The notes under the pieces were generated by a model. It had not been told where the DNA came from. It did not search any database and was given only the letters and a program-made list of their open reading frames with translations. Source: Flavobacteriaceae bacterium (GTDB lineage Bacteria > Bacteroidota > Bacteroidia > Flavobacteriales > Flavobacteriaceae). Taken from it: a stretch of DNA of 7,218 nucleotides. The position numbers and the translations under genes are program-made. The stretch spans positions 1-7,218 of the forward strand of contig CANHNG010000087.1 in the NCBI GenBank assembly GCA_947461915.1, in the 5' to 3' direction. Each line of letters starts with the position of its first letter. Position 1 is the stretch's first letter. Shown piece by piece: positions 1 to 5,637 of this stretch.

Positions 1-1024
1 AAGGTTTTTGGTTGATTTCTGCATATTGATTTCGCGAATGAAAAATATCAATTGCAAGATAAACCGCCTCTTTAAATGAATTATAATCCGCTATGCCTTT
101 CCCCGCAATATCATATGCGGTGCCGTGATCTGGCGATGTCCTTATTTTATTGAGTCCTGCAGTATAATTTACACCATTGCCAAATGACAACGTTTTGAAA
201 GGAATTAATCCCTGATCATGATATGTTGCAACAATGGCATCGTATTTTTCATATTGATTGCTTCCAAAAAAACCGTCGGCTGCAAAAGGGCCAAAGACTA
301 ATGTCCCTTTTTCGAATATTTTTTTTAATGCCGGTTTCAATATTGCATCGTCTTCTTTGCCGATAACTCCGCCATCTCCACAATGCGGATTCAATCCCAG
401 AACTGCTATTTTTGGCTTGTTGATACTGAAATCTTGCGTCAATGAATGTTTTACCGTTTCAATTTTTTTGATTATTAAGTCTTCCGTAAGATGAGAAGCA
501 ACATTATTTAAAGGAATATGATCGGTTAATAACCCCACTCTAAGATTGTCCTGAACCATCATCATCAATGCATTTCCTTCCAATTCTTGGTCTAAATAAT
601 CCGTATGTCCGGGAAATTTAAAATCATCCGATTGAATGTTGTACTTATTTATTGGAGCGGTTACCAACACATCTATTAGCCCTTCTTTTAAGGCTTTGGT
701 GGCAGCCACAAAAGATTTTATGGCATATTTTCCGATTTTTTCATCATTTATTCCAAAATTTATCTCCACACCTTCTTGCCAAACATTCAAAACATTTATT
801 TTCCCTAAAACTATTTGGTCTAATCTATCAATTCCATGAATCATAGAGGTGGATTCAAAACTCTTTTTTACAAACGAAAGAATTTTTACATTCGCAAAAA
901 TAACTGGTGTGCACAATTCTAACATTCGAGAATCTTCGAATGTTTTTAGAATAACTTCGCTTCCAATACCGTTTAAATCTCCAATTGAAATTCCAACGAT
1001 TATATTTTCTGCTTTTTTTATCAT
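1..1024 (-). CDS. pdxA: 4-hydroxythreonine-4-phosphate dehydrogenase PdxA, 3' end cut by window edge
   Basis: Translating the minus strand from ATG at 1024 gives 341 uninterrupted residues running off the left edge. PdxA oxidises 4-phosphohydroxy-L-threonine with NAD(P)+ in the DXP-dependent pyridoxal phosphate pathway, in the cytoplasm, and its product is condensed by PdxJ. Family motifs occur in the expected order: ISIGDLNGIG near residues 12-21, VTAPINK at 121-127, the substrate-binding PGHTDYL at 138-144, TDHIPL (His169), NPHCGDGG (His214), ATYHDQG (His269) and TSPDHGTA at 296-303. By comparison with E. coli PdxA, His169, His214 and His269 are the three divalent-metal ligands and His140/Thr141 contact the substrate. 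Bacteroidota homologues are only slightly longer, so few residues are missing. The start is the first ATG, 58 bp from the divergent ribE, and upstream sequence gives no better alternative. All catalytic residues are present, so it should be functional. Confidence 0.96.
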   Translation of the reverse strand, partial: MIKKAENIIVGISIGDLNGIGSEVILKTFEDSRMLELCTPVIFANVKILSFVKKSFESTSMIHGIDRLDQIVLGKINVLNVWQEGVEINFGINDEKIGKYAIKSFVAATKALKEGLIDVLVTAPINKYNIQSDDFKFPGHTDYLDQELEGNALMMMVQDNLRVGLLTDHIPLNNVASHLTEDLIIKKIETVKHSLTQDFSINKPKIAVLGLNPHCGDGGVIGKEDDAILKPALKKIFEKGTLVFGPFAADGFFGSNQYEKYDAIVATYHDQGLIPFKTLSFGNGVNYTAGLNKIRTSPDHGTAYDIAGKGIADYNSFKEAVYLAIDIFHSRNQYAEINQKP

Positions 1025-1044
1025 GACATCAGGTTATTTATTGC

Positions 1045-1052
1045 TAATTTTG
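1045..1052 (+). promoter_or_regulatory. Candidate ribE -7 promoter box (TAATTTTG)
   Basis: TAATTTTG matches the Bacteroidota -7 consensus TAnnTTTG. It lies 30 bp before the ribE ATG, so transcription would begin near 1057-1059 with a leader of about 25 nt. No convincing TTG/TTTG -33 box is seen at the usual 17-23 bp upstream, which would fall across the pdxA start, so the call rests on the -7 match and position. Confidence 0.5.
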
Positions 1053-1057
1053 AAGTG

Positions 1058-1065
1058 CAAATTTA
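1058..1065 (-). promoter_or_regulatory. Candidate pdxA -7 promoter box (TAAATTTG, followed by CA)
   Basis: Read on the minus strand this is TAAATTTG followed by CA, the typical form of the flavobacterial -7 element. Transcription would start near 1051-1053, giving a leader of roughly 28 nt before the pdxA ATG. The -33 region falls inside ribE and lacks a clear TTG. The box sits about where the divergent ribE transcript should start, so the two promoters probably compete for space. Confidence 0.55.
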
Positions 1066-1082
1066 GTAAAATAAAATAAGAA

Positions 1083-1679
1083 ATGTTTACAGGAATTATA
1101 GAAACCCTAGGTATTATTCAAGAAATCGAAAAAGACAAAGACAATCTTCACATTACCATAGCCTCCTCCATTACCGATGAACTTCAAATAGACCAAAGCG
1201 TTGCCCATAATGGGATTTGCCTGACCGTTGTTTCGATAAACAAAACCTTTTATACCGTCACTGCAATAGGCGAAACTATAAAAAAGACGACTATTTCGCA
1301 TTGGCAAAAAGGGGATAGTGTCAATCTTGAAAGAGCAATGAAATTAGGCGATCGACTAGACGGCCATATTGTTCAGGGACATGTGGATCAAATTGGCACT
1401 TGTACTATTGTGAAGGAAACAAATGGAAGTTGGTACTACACTTTTAACTATGATGAATCGCTCCATAATATTACTATCGAAAAAGGCTCAATCACCGTAA
1501 ATGGGGTCAGTTTGACAGTGGTTGATTCAAGGAAAAACGAGTTTAGTGTGGCTATTATTCCTTACACTTTTGAACAAACTAATTTCAACACTTTTGAAGT
1601 GGGCACCAAAGTAAATCTTGAATTTGATGTTATTGGCAAGTATGTTTCCAGATTATACGCTATAAAAACTCTAAATTAG
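1083..1679 (+). CDS. ribE: Riboflavin synthase, alpha subunit
   Basis: This 198-residue protein has the normal length of riboflavin synthase, which converts two molecules of 6,7-dimethyl-8-ribityllumazine to riboflavin plus 5-amino-6-ribitylamino-uracil in the last step of riboflavin synthesis. It starts with the family signature MFTGIIE. It contains two tandem lumazine-binding barrels, about residues 1-87 and 98-190. The first carries NGICLTV at 43-49 with the conserved Cys46; the second has GHIVQGHVD at 94-102 and its own copy of the motif, NGVSLTV at 140-146, followed by IPYTFEQTNF near 159-168. The usual GGHIVQGHVD reads DGHIVQGHVD here, a small deviation. The short N-terminal extension before TGII is the trimerisation start, so ATG at 1083 is secure. 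The leader is too short for an FMN riboswitch and none is seen. It shares its promoter region with the other cofactor gene, pdxA. Confidence 0.96.
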   Translation: MFTGIIETLGIIQEIEKDKDNLHITIASSITDELQIDQSVAHNGICLTVVSINKTFYTVTAIGETIKKTTISHWQKGDSVNLERAMKLGDRLDGHIVQGHVDQIGTCTIVKETNGSWYYTFNYDESLHNITIEKGSITVNGVSLTVVDSRKNEFSVAIIPYTFEQTNFNTFEVGTKVNLEFDVIGKYVSRLYAIKTLN

Positions 1680-1912
1680 TATTGAGTTCTTTGCTTTAAG
1701 AATTGATTATAAACAATATATATTCCGAATAATATAGCGATTATTAATAAAAATGGAAGGTTTTCATCAATAGGTACTCCTGGTGGTAGTGGTAGTCCTC
1801 CTTGATTTCTGCCATTAGGATTAGGCACTGGCGGAGTATTTTTAGCCACGGTTCCTAAACTTCCTAATAGGAAAGCAATTAATATAAAAAAACCATTTAC
1901 ACTAGTTTTCAT
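1676..1912 (-). CDS. Small secreted/membrane-anchored protein with PID-CTERM-like sorting tail
   Basis: This 78-residue protein has three visible parts. Residues 1-23 form a signal peptide (MKTSVNG, then a hydrophobic run FFILIAFLLGSLGTVA). Residues 24-50 are a low-complexity linker rich in Pro, Gly and Asn. A second hydrophobic segment at about 52-70 (LPFLLIIAILFGIYIVY) ends in a short tail with Lys and Arg. The sequence VPID just before this helix, followed by the helix and a basic end, matches the PID-CTERM protein-sorting domain annotated on many small Flavobacterium proteins. By analogy with other CTERM systems, the tail may be recognised and cleaved by a dedicated membrane protease, but no such enzyme lies in this window and the role is unknown. 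Its stop overlaps the ribE stop on the other strand. No good TAnnTTTG box is visible upstream. It could be a cargo-less remnant, but codon structure and topology look intact. Confidence 0.75.
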   Translation of the reverse strand: MKTSVNGFFILIAFLLGSLGTVAKNTPPVPNPNGRNQGGLPLPPGVPIDENLPFLLIIAILFGIYIVYNQFLKQRTQY

Positions 1913-2062
1913 CCTTGTACTTAAAAAACAACTTGAATTTTCACTCTACAGCTCATAAGTTATTAATATATACTGTAAAGTTAAATGATTTATCAATGAA
2001 AAACAATTAAACCATCGATTATATACGGATTTAAACGATAAAGTGCATTTTTGTAGTTTTTT

Positions 2063-2093
2063 AAAAACCCTTCTAAAAAAATGACTTTGAAGG
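2063..2093 (-). terminator. Candidate intrinsic terminator after the tRNA
   Basis: On the minus strand, downstream of the tRNA 3' end, CCTTC (2093-2089) pairs with GAAGG (2073-2069) around an AT-rich loop of 15 nt. One more G and a run of five T (2067-2063) follow. The hairpin is weak and the loop long, but position and T-tract suit release of the tRNA transcript before the small PID-CTERM gene. Confidence 0.4.
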
Positions 2094-2101
2094 ATTTGTT
2101 G

Positions 2102-2175
2102 TGGTCCCACTTGGAATCGAACCAAGCACCTACTGATTATGAGTCAGTTGCTCTAACCGAATGAGCTATAGGACC
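2102..2175 (-). tRNA. tRNA with CAU anticodon (elongator Met or lysidine-type Ile2)
   Basis: The 74-nt cloverleaf folds completely on the minus strand: acceptor GGTCCTA with TGGGACC, D stem GCTC/GAGC with a GG-containing loop, anticodon stem ACTGA/TCAGT, loop CTCATAA with anticodon CAT at 2141-2139, and T arm CTTGG TTCGATT CCAAG. The discriminator base is A and CCA is not encoded. It is not an initiator, because the first acceptor pair is a normal G1-C72. The anticodon loop fits both elongator tRNA-Met and tRNA-Ile2 (C34 modified to lysidine by TilS). Acceptor pairs C4-G69 and C5-G68 are features that E. coli TilS recognises in tRNA-Ile2 and that E. coli tRNA-Met lacks. The isotype is therefore left open, with a mild lean to Ile2. 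The only unusual acceptor pair is T6-G67, a wobble. Confidence 0.93.
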
Positions 2176-2205
2176 TTTTATGCGATTGCGAAATTACTAC
2201 TATTT

Positions 2206-2224
2206 TATATTTGTACCAAATATA
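2206..2224 (-). promoter_or_regulatory. Candidate tRNA promoter within an 8-bp dyad
   Basis: On the minus strand, TATATTTG at 2224-2217 matches TAnnTTTG and lies 41 bp before the tRNA 5' end, which would give a precursor leader of about 35 nt. The same octamer occurs on the plus strand at 2206-2213, so the two form a perfect 8-bp inverted repeat with spacer TAC. No clear -33 TTG is seen for either direction. Confidence 0.4.
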
Positions 2225-2324
2225 TTTGAAGTAGATTTTTATCGAGTTATTTTAATGTGACGTTTAGAATTACAAAACAACTGATTTTTAGAATGCTATC
2301 AAAATTGTGCTTTATAAAATTAGC

Positions 2325-2726
2325 TTATTGTATTTCCTGACACAATTCTATCAAAACTCCGTTGGTGGTTTTAGGATGTAAAAAAGCAACCAACTTATTA
2401 TCAGCTCCCTTTTGAGGAACTTCATTTAAAACAACAAACCCTTCCTTTTTTAAACGGGATATTTCGAATTGTATATCTTCCACTTCGAAGGCAATATGAT
2501 GAATCCCTTCCCCTTTTTTTGCAATAAACATGGCAATGGAACTTTCGGGATTTGTGGCTTCAAGGAGTTCAATTTTATTGGGTCCACTCCTAAAAAAAGC
2601 AGTTTTCACACCTTCGCTGTCGACTTCCTCTTGCTTATAAGCTGGTGCACCAAAGAGTTTTTCATAAATTATTGATGCCGATGCTAAATCATTGACCGCG
2701 ATTCCTATGTGTTCAATTTTTTTCAT
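2325..2726 (-). CDS. mce: Methylmalonyl-CoA epimerase
   Basis: The 133-residue protein is a single-module vicinal oxygen chelate (glyoxalase-fold) enzyme of the size usual for methylmalonyl-CoA epimerase. This enzyme interconverts the 2S and 2R forms of methylmalonyl-CoA, linking propionyl-CoA and succinyl-CoA through methylmalonyl-CoA mutase. Family landmarks are KIEHIGIAV at 3-11 with metal ligand His6, NKIELLEATNPES at 50-62 with Glu53 at the second ligand position, GEGIHHIAFEV at 73-82 with His76/His77, the segment LKKEGFVVLNEVPQKGADN at 92-110, and the closing LIELCQE with Glu127 as the last ligand. The sequence is complete and starts with ATG at 2726, the only ATG before the first beta strand. 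It is divergent from rbfA with 191 bp between. No mutase gene lies nearby, which is common. A generic glyoxalase/bleomycin-resistance assignment is less likely given the full set of epimerase motifs. Confidence 0.92.
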   Translation of the reverse strand: MKKIEHIGIAVNDLASASIIYEKLFGAPAYKQEEVDSEGVKTAFFRSGPNKIELLEATNPESSIAMFIAKKGEGIHHIAFEVEDIQFEISRLKKEGFVVLNEVPQKGADNKLVAFLHPKTTNGVLIELCQEIQ

Positions 2727-2865
2727 TTGCTAATGGATTTGTCAAACCCGAGTAATAGCGAACTGAAGAAGTAAAACCGCTAGTACTAGATGCTTTTATT
2801 GTAAATATATGAAATAAAAATTCCTAGGTTATTAATTCCTATAATTTAAAACTCTGAAAAACTTA

Positions 2866-2895
2866 AACTTTGCGGCTTTGTAACTTTGTGGCTTT
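2866..2895 (+). repeat. Two tandem copies of AACTTTGYGGCTTT
   Basis: AACTTTGCGGCTTT (2866-2879) is followed by AACTTTGTGGCTTT (2882-2895); 13 of 14 bases agree with a period of 16. The second copy supplies the TTTG of the rbfA promoter. CTTTGCG-type repeats resemble AT/GC-mixed spacer repeats recalled from Flavobacterium genomes, which is memory and not a search. Confidence 0.6.
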
Positions 2896-2913
2896 AAAAA
2901 AATTGTATTTTTG
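2885..2913 (+). promoter_or_regulatory. rbfA operon promoter (TTTG, 17 bp, TATTTTTG)
   Basis: TTTG at 2885-2888 and TATTTTTG at 2906-2913 are separated by 17 bp and match the Bacteroidota -33/-7 pattern, with CA directly after the -7 box. The rbfA ATG begins only 4 bases after the box, where transcription is expected to start, so the mRNA would be leaderless or nearly so. Confidence 0.7.
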
Positions 2914-2917
2914 CACA

Positions 2918-3310
2918 ATGGAAACAAATAGACAGAAAAAAATTGGTGGCGTTATCCAAAAAGATTTGGTTGACATCCTACAAGGTGAAGTGAGAAAAAA
3001 CGGAGTTGCCAATTTGATAATTTCGGTATCCAAGGTAAGTGTAACTACAGATTTATCGGTAGCGACCGTGCATTTAAGTATTTTTCCCCAAGACAAAGCC
3101 AAAGAAACATTGGTGGCAATAAAAACAAATTCAAAATTAATCAAACACGATTTATCTCAAAGAGTTCGCCTACAATTACGAAAAGTTCCTAATTTAGTAT
3201 TCTTCATAGACGACTCCTTAGATTACATTGAGAAAATTGACAATGCTTTGTCTTCCAAAGAAAATCCTATCGAAAACCGGGAGCTTTTAGAAAAACGCAG
3301 ACAATCCTAA
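2918..3310 (+). CDS. rbfA: 30S ribosome-binding factor RbfA
   Basis: The 130-residue protein is a ribosome maturation factor of the RbfA family. It binds the immature 30S subunit near the 16S rRNA 5' and 3' ends and helps late processing and cold adaptation. Visible marks are the N-terminal METNRQKKIGGVIQKDLVDIL, the first helix of the KH-like fold, the strand around IISVSKVSVTTDLSVATVHLSI near residues 32-53, and the LSQRVRLQLRKVPNLVFFIDDSLDYIEKID block near 75-104, which fits the family's R..L..R..P.L.F..D.S motif. An upstream TTG at 2870 would add 16 residues (beginning RLCNFVALKK) that run through the promoter and repeat, so ATG at 2918 is chosen. The next gene starts one base after its stop, implying one transcript and probable translational coupling. 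The C-terminus is short and basic, with nothing missing. Confidence 0.92.
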   Translation: METNRQKKIGGVIQKDLVDILQGEVRKNGVANLIISVSKVSVTTDLSVATVHLSIFPQDKAKETLVAIKTNSKLIKHDLSQRVRLQLRKVPNLVFFIDDSLDYIEKIDNALSSKENPIENRELLEKRRQS

Positions 3311-3311
3311 C

Positions 3312-4511
3312 TTGAATTTTCCCCTTTACATAGCCAAACGATATATTTTTAGCAACAGTAAAAACAATGCTATTAATATAATCAATCGCATTGCCAGCAT
3401 GGGAATAATCGTTGGCGCAATGGCATTATTCGTTGTTTTGTCCGTTTTTAGCGGACTAAAAGTTTTCAGCCTTTCCTTTTCCAATACTATTGATCCTGAT
3501 TTAAAAATAAGTAGCACTTTAGGGAAATCTTTTTTTGTTTCGCCAAACCAAGAAAACAAAATCAAAGAAATTGAAGGTTTAGCCTGTTATAGTAAAATAA
3601 TAGAAGAACGTGTTTTATTTACTTTTGACGGAAAACAGGAAGTTACTTACTTAAAAGGCGTCGATTCCGAATATAGCAAGGTAAACGCAATTAAAAAAAC
3701 ACTTTACAACGGCGATTGGTTAAAGCCTAATACGGATGAAGTGGTTGTGGGTTATGGAATAGCGCAAAAATTCTCGATGGGATTGCTTGATTTCAACAAC
3801 TCGCTAGAAGTTTTAGCCCCAAAACCTGGAAAAGGGACTATTGAAAATCCTGCAGAAGCTTTCAATGAAATAGTGGTAATTCCAGTTGGTATTTACGCCA
3901 TAAGTGAAGACTTAGACTCTAAATATGTCTTCTCAGATTTAGGTTTAGCCCAAGAATTATTAGAATACAAACCCAATCAAATTTCGGGAATTGAAGTCAA
4001 ACTGAAAAAAGATGCTGATGAAAACGGTATCCTCAGTAAACTAAAAACTATTTTCCAAAATAAAATCACCGTTAAAAATAGGGCTCAACTCAACGAATCC
4101 TTGTATAAAATGTTGAATACCGAAAATCTAGCCGTTTATCTCATCTTTACGTTGGTTATTATCATTGCTCTTTTCAACCTGATTGGCGCATTGATCATGA
4201 TGATTTTGGACAAGAAAGGGAATCTGAAAACACTATTAAATCTGGGGACTGAAATCAAGGATTTGCGAAAAATATTCCTATTGCAAGGCACATTATTGAG
4301 CATTTTTAGCGGAGTTGTTGGGCTGATTTTAGGGATTACAATCGTGCTAATACAACAGCGTTATGAACTCGTGATGATTACTCCGACGCTGGCTTATCCG
4401 GTGGTTTTTACGATTGAAAACGTCCTGATTGTTTTTGCAACGATTGTCTCGCTTGGCTTCATTGCTTCGTTGATTGCAAGTAGTCGCGTGAGTAAAAAAT
4501 TGTTGGATTAA
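3312..4511 (+). CDS. LolC/LolE/FtsX-type ABC transporter permease
   Basis: The 399-residue inner-membrane protein has the MacB/FtsX architecture: one N-terminal membrane helix (about 27-48), a long periplasmic domain (about 50-270), then three C-terminal helices (about 273-299, 322-347 and 366-390). The N-terminus FPLYIAKRYIF, followed by NAINIINRIASMGIIVGAMALFVVLSVFSGL, is typical of Bacteroidota lipoprotein-release permeases of the LolC/LolE type, as is the cytoplasmic loop DKKGNLKTLLNLGTEIKDLRKIFLLQG between TM2 and TM3. Such proteins work with a LolD-like ATPase that is not in this window, so substrate (lipoprotein extraction or otherwise) is inferred. The start is TTG at 3312: an in-frame TAG at 3288 blocks any earlier start, and the first internal ATG (residue 30) would remove half of TM1. 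It follows rbfA by one base, so it is probably co-transcribed and coupled. Confidence 0.87.
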   Translation: MNFPLYIAKRYIFSNSKNNAINIINRIASMGIIVGAMALFVVLSVFSGLKVFSLSFSNTIDPDLKISSTLGKSFFVSPNQENKIKEIEGLACYSKIIEERVLFTFDGKQEVTYLKGVDSEYSKVNAIKKTLYNGDWLKPNTDEVVVGYGIAQKFSMGLLDFNNSLEVLAPKPGKGTIENPAEAFNEIVVIPVGIYAISEDLDSKYVFSDLGLAQELLEYKPNQISGIEVKLKKDADENGILSKLKTIFQNKITVKNRAQLNESLYKMLNTENLAVYLIFTLVIIIALFNLIGALIMMILDKKGNLKTLLNLGTEIKDLRKIFLLQGTLLSIFSGVVGLILGITIVLIQQRYELVMITPTLAYPVVFTIENVLIVFATIVSLGFIASLIASSRVSKKLLD

Positions 4512-4546
4512 TTTTTTAAACCTGAAGAGTTTGGAAATTTATAAAT

Positions 4547-5539
4547 TTACACCACCTGATAATCCGAATAAGCAGTTTCTATTTCACTCAAAACGGCAAA
4601 TAATCCCTCCGGGGTATCAAGAGTAACTAATTTTTGTCTGTATTCTTTAAAAGAGTGAATCCCTTTGAAATAATTAGAATAATGAGGACGGGTTTCTACA
4701 ATTCCTAATCTTTCGCCTTTCCATTCCATTGCCCAAGTGAGATGATTCCTAACGGCTTCTACTCTGTCGGCAACAGAGGGTTTTGCTAAATGTTCTCCTG
4801 TTTGAAAGTAATGTTTGATTTCATTGAAAATCCAAGGATAACCAATGGCGGCACGACCTATCATAATCCCGTCGATGCCGTATTCGTTTTTATATTGTAA
4901 TGCTTTTTCTGGGGAATCAATATCTCCGTTTCCAAAAATAGGCATCGTGATTCTAGGATTGTTTTTGACTCGGGCAATGTGAGACCAATCGGAATGACCT
5001 TTATACATTTGGGCGCGAGTTCTGGCGTGAATACTCAAAGCGGCAACGCCAATGTCTTGCAAACGCTCGGCAACCTCATCAATATTGATGGAATTGTCGT
5101 CCCAACCCAAACGGGTTTTTACGGTAACCGGCAAATGTGTACTATCAATTACGGCTTGTGTCAATCGAATCATTAAATCGACATCTTTCAAAACTCCTGC
5201 TCCTGCTCCTTTGCAAACCACTTTCTTTACTGGACACCCAAAATTAATATCAATTATATCTGGATTTACGGTAGAGACGATTTTGGAAGAAAGTGCCATT
5301 GCTTCTTCATCACCACCAAAAATCTGTATTCCAACTGGTCTTTCGTAATCGAAAATATCTAATTTCATTCGACTTTTGATAGCGTCACGAATTAGTCCTT
5401 CGGAAGAAATAAATTCGGAATACATCAAATCTGCACCGTGCATTTTGCACAATCTACGAAATGGCGGATCGCTCACGTCTTCCATAGGTGCAAGTAGTAA
5501 AGGAAATTCAGGTAATACTATGTTGCCGATTTTTATCAA
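4547..5539 (-). CDS. dusB: tRNA-dihydrouridine synthase, DusB type
   Basis: DusB-family flavoenzymes reduce uridine to dihydrouridine in the D loop of tRNAs using FMN and NADPH. Counting from TTG at 5539 the protein has 330 residues, close to E. coli DusB (321). It opens IKIGNIVLPEFPLLLAPMED, with the FMN-binding APMEDVSDPPFR at 17-28. DINFGCP follows with catalytic Cys102, then KKVVCKGAGAGVL, TVKTRLGWDD with Lys141, SIHARTRAQMYKG with His171, GNGDI at 203-207 and GRAAIGYPW at 228-236. The TIM barrel covers about 1-240 and the helical tRNA-binding domain the rest. The reading frame is open back to an ATG at 5659, but the extra 40 residues would be encoded by a palindrome and the promoter. A TACTTTTG box 14 bases before the TTG marks the likely real start. 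It converges on the permease gene, 35 bp away. Confidence 0.93.
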   Translation of the reverse strand: MIKIGNIVLPEFPLLLAPMEDVSDPPFRRLCKMHGADLMYSEFISSEGLIRDAIKSRMKLDIFDYERPVGIQIFGGDEEAMALSSKIVSTVNPDIIDINFGCPVKKVVCKGAGAGVLKDVDLMIRLTQAVIDSTHLPVTVKTRLGWDDNSINIDEVAERLQDIGVAALSIHARTRAQMYKGHSDWSHIARVKNNPRITMPIFGNGDIDSPEKALQYKNEYGIDGIMIGRAAIGYPWIFNEIKHYFQTGEHLAKPSVADRVEAVRNHLTWAMEWKGERLGIVETRPHYSNYFKGIHSFKEYRQKLVTLDTPEGLFAVLSEIETAYSDYQVV

Positions 5540-5553
5540 GGAAAATTTTTTTG

Positions 5554-5584
5554 CAAAAGTACCTATTTGCAATAGATTTGACAA
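5554..5584 (-). promoter_or_regulatory. dusB promoter (TTG, 20 bp, TACTTTTG)
   Basis: On the minus strand the -7 box TACTTTTG (5561-5554), followed by CA, lies 20 bp downstream of TTG (5584-5582), which is inside the palindrome. Spacing and sequence fit the flavobacterial consensus. Transcription should begin near 5548, leaving a leader of about 9 nt before the TTG start at 5539. This decides against the longer reading frame. Confidence 0.65.
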
Positions 5585-5607
5585 CTTTTTGAAAGTTGTC
5601 AAATCTA
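5573..5607. repeat. Perfect 16-bp inverted repeat between divergent dusB and lepA promoters
   Basis: TAGATTTGACAACTTT at 5573-5588 is followed by loop TTG (5589-5591) and its exact reverse complement at 5592-5607. It lies between two outward-facing -7 boxes. Each arm contains TTGAC on one strand and GTTGTC on the other, so it can supply the dusB -33 TTG. It could be an operator, a cruciform-forming site or a dispersed hairpin repeat. It has no T-tract of the usual kind and is upstream of both genes, so a terminator is less likely. Confidence 0.9.
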
Positions 5608-5621
5608 ATAAACTATCTTTG
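5588..5621 (+). promoter_or_regulatory. Candidate lepA promoter (TTTG, 22 bp, TATCTTTG)
   Basis: TATCTTTG at 5614-5621, followed by CA, matches the -7 consensus. A possible -33 TTTG at 5588-5591 is 22 bp upstream, in the palindrome loop; another TTG at 5596-5598 would give only 15 bp. Transcription from here would give lepA a leader of about 150 nt carrying the folded element at 5638-5734. No better promoter is seen nearer the lepA ATG. Confidence 0.5.
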
Positions 5622-5637
5622 CAGATTAATTGAGTTT

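Noticed and set aside
258..1079. Plus-strand open frames between 258 and 1079
   Set aside because: They lie opposite the strongly conserved pdxA and have no recognisable domains; they are antisense shadows.
1025..1082. FMN riboswitch before ribE
   Set aside because: The spacer is far too short and AT-rich to hold the RFN element, and none of its conserved blocks are seen.
1975..1983. Possible promoter for the PID-CTERM gene (minus-strand TAACTTTA)
   Set aside because: Poor match to the -7 consensus in very AT-rich sequence; chance occurrence is likely.
2801..2809. Possible mce promoter (minus-strand TATATTTA)
   Set aside because: It lacks the final G of TAnnTTTG and has no -33 partner, so it is too weak to list.
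2870..2917. Upstream TTG extension of rbfA by 16 residues
   Set aside because: It runs through the tandem repeat and consensus promoter, and the added residues do not resemble RbfA N-termini; ATG 2918 starts the family motif directly.
4512..4548. Possible bidirectional terminator between permease and dusB, including the 14-base palindrome AAATTTATAAATTT at 4535-4548
   Set aside because: The only inverted repeats are pure AT or 4 bp long and no stable GC stem with a T-tract is present.
4979..5633. Plus-strand open frames opposite dusB
   Set aside because: All lie within dusB antisense; composition and lack of motifs mark them as shadows.
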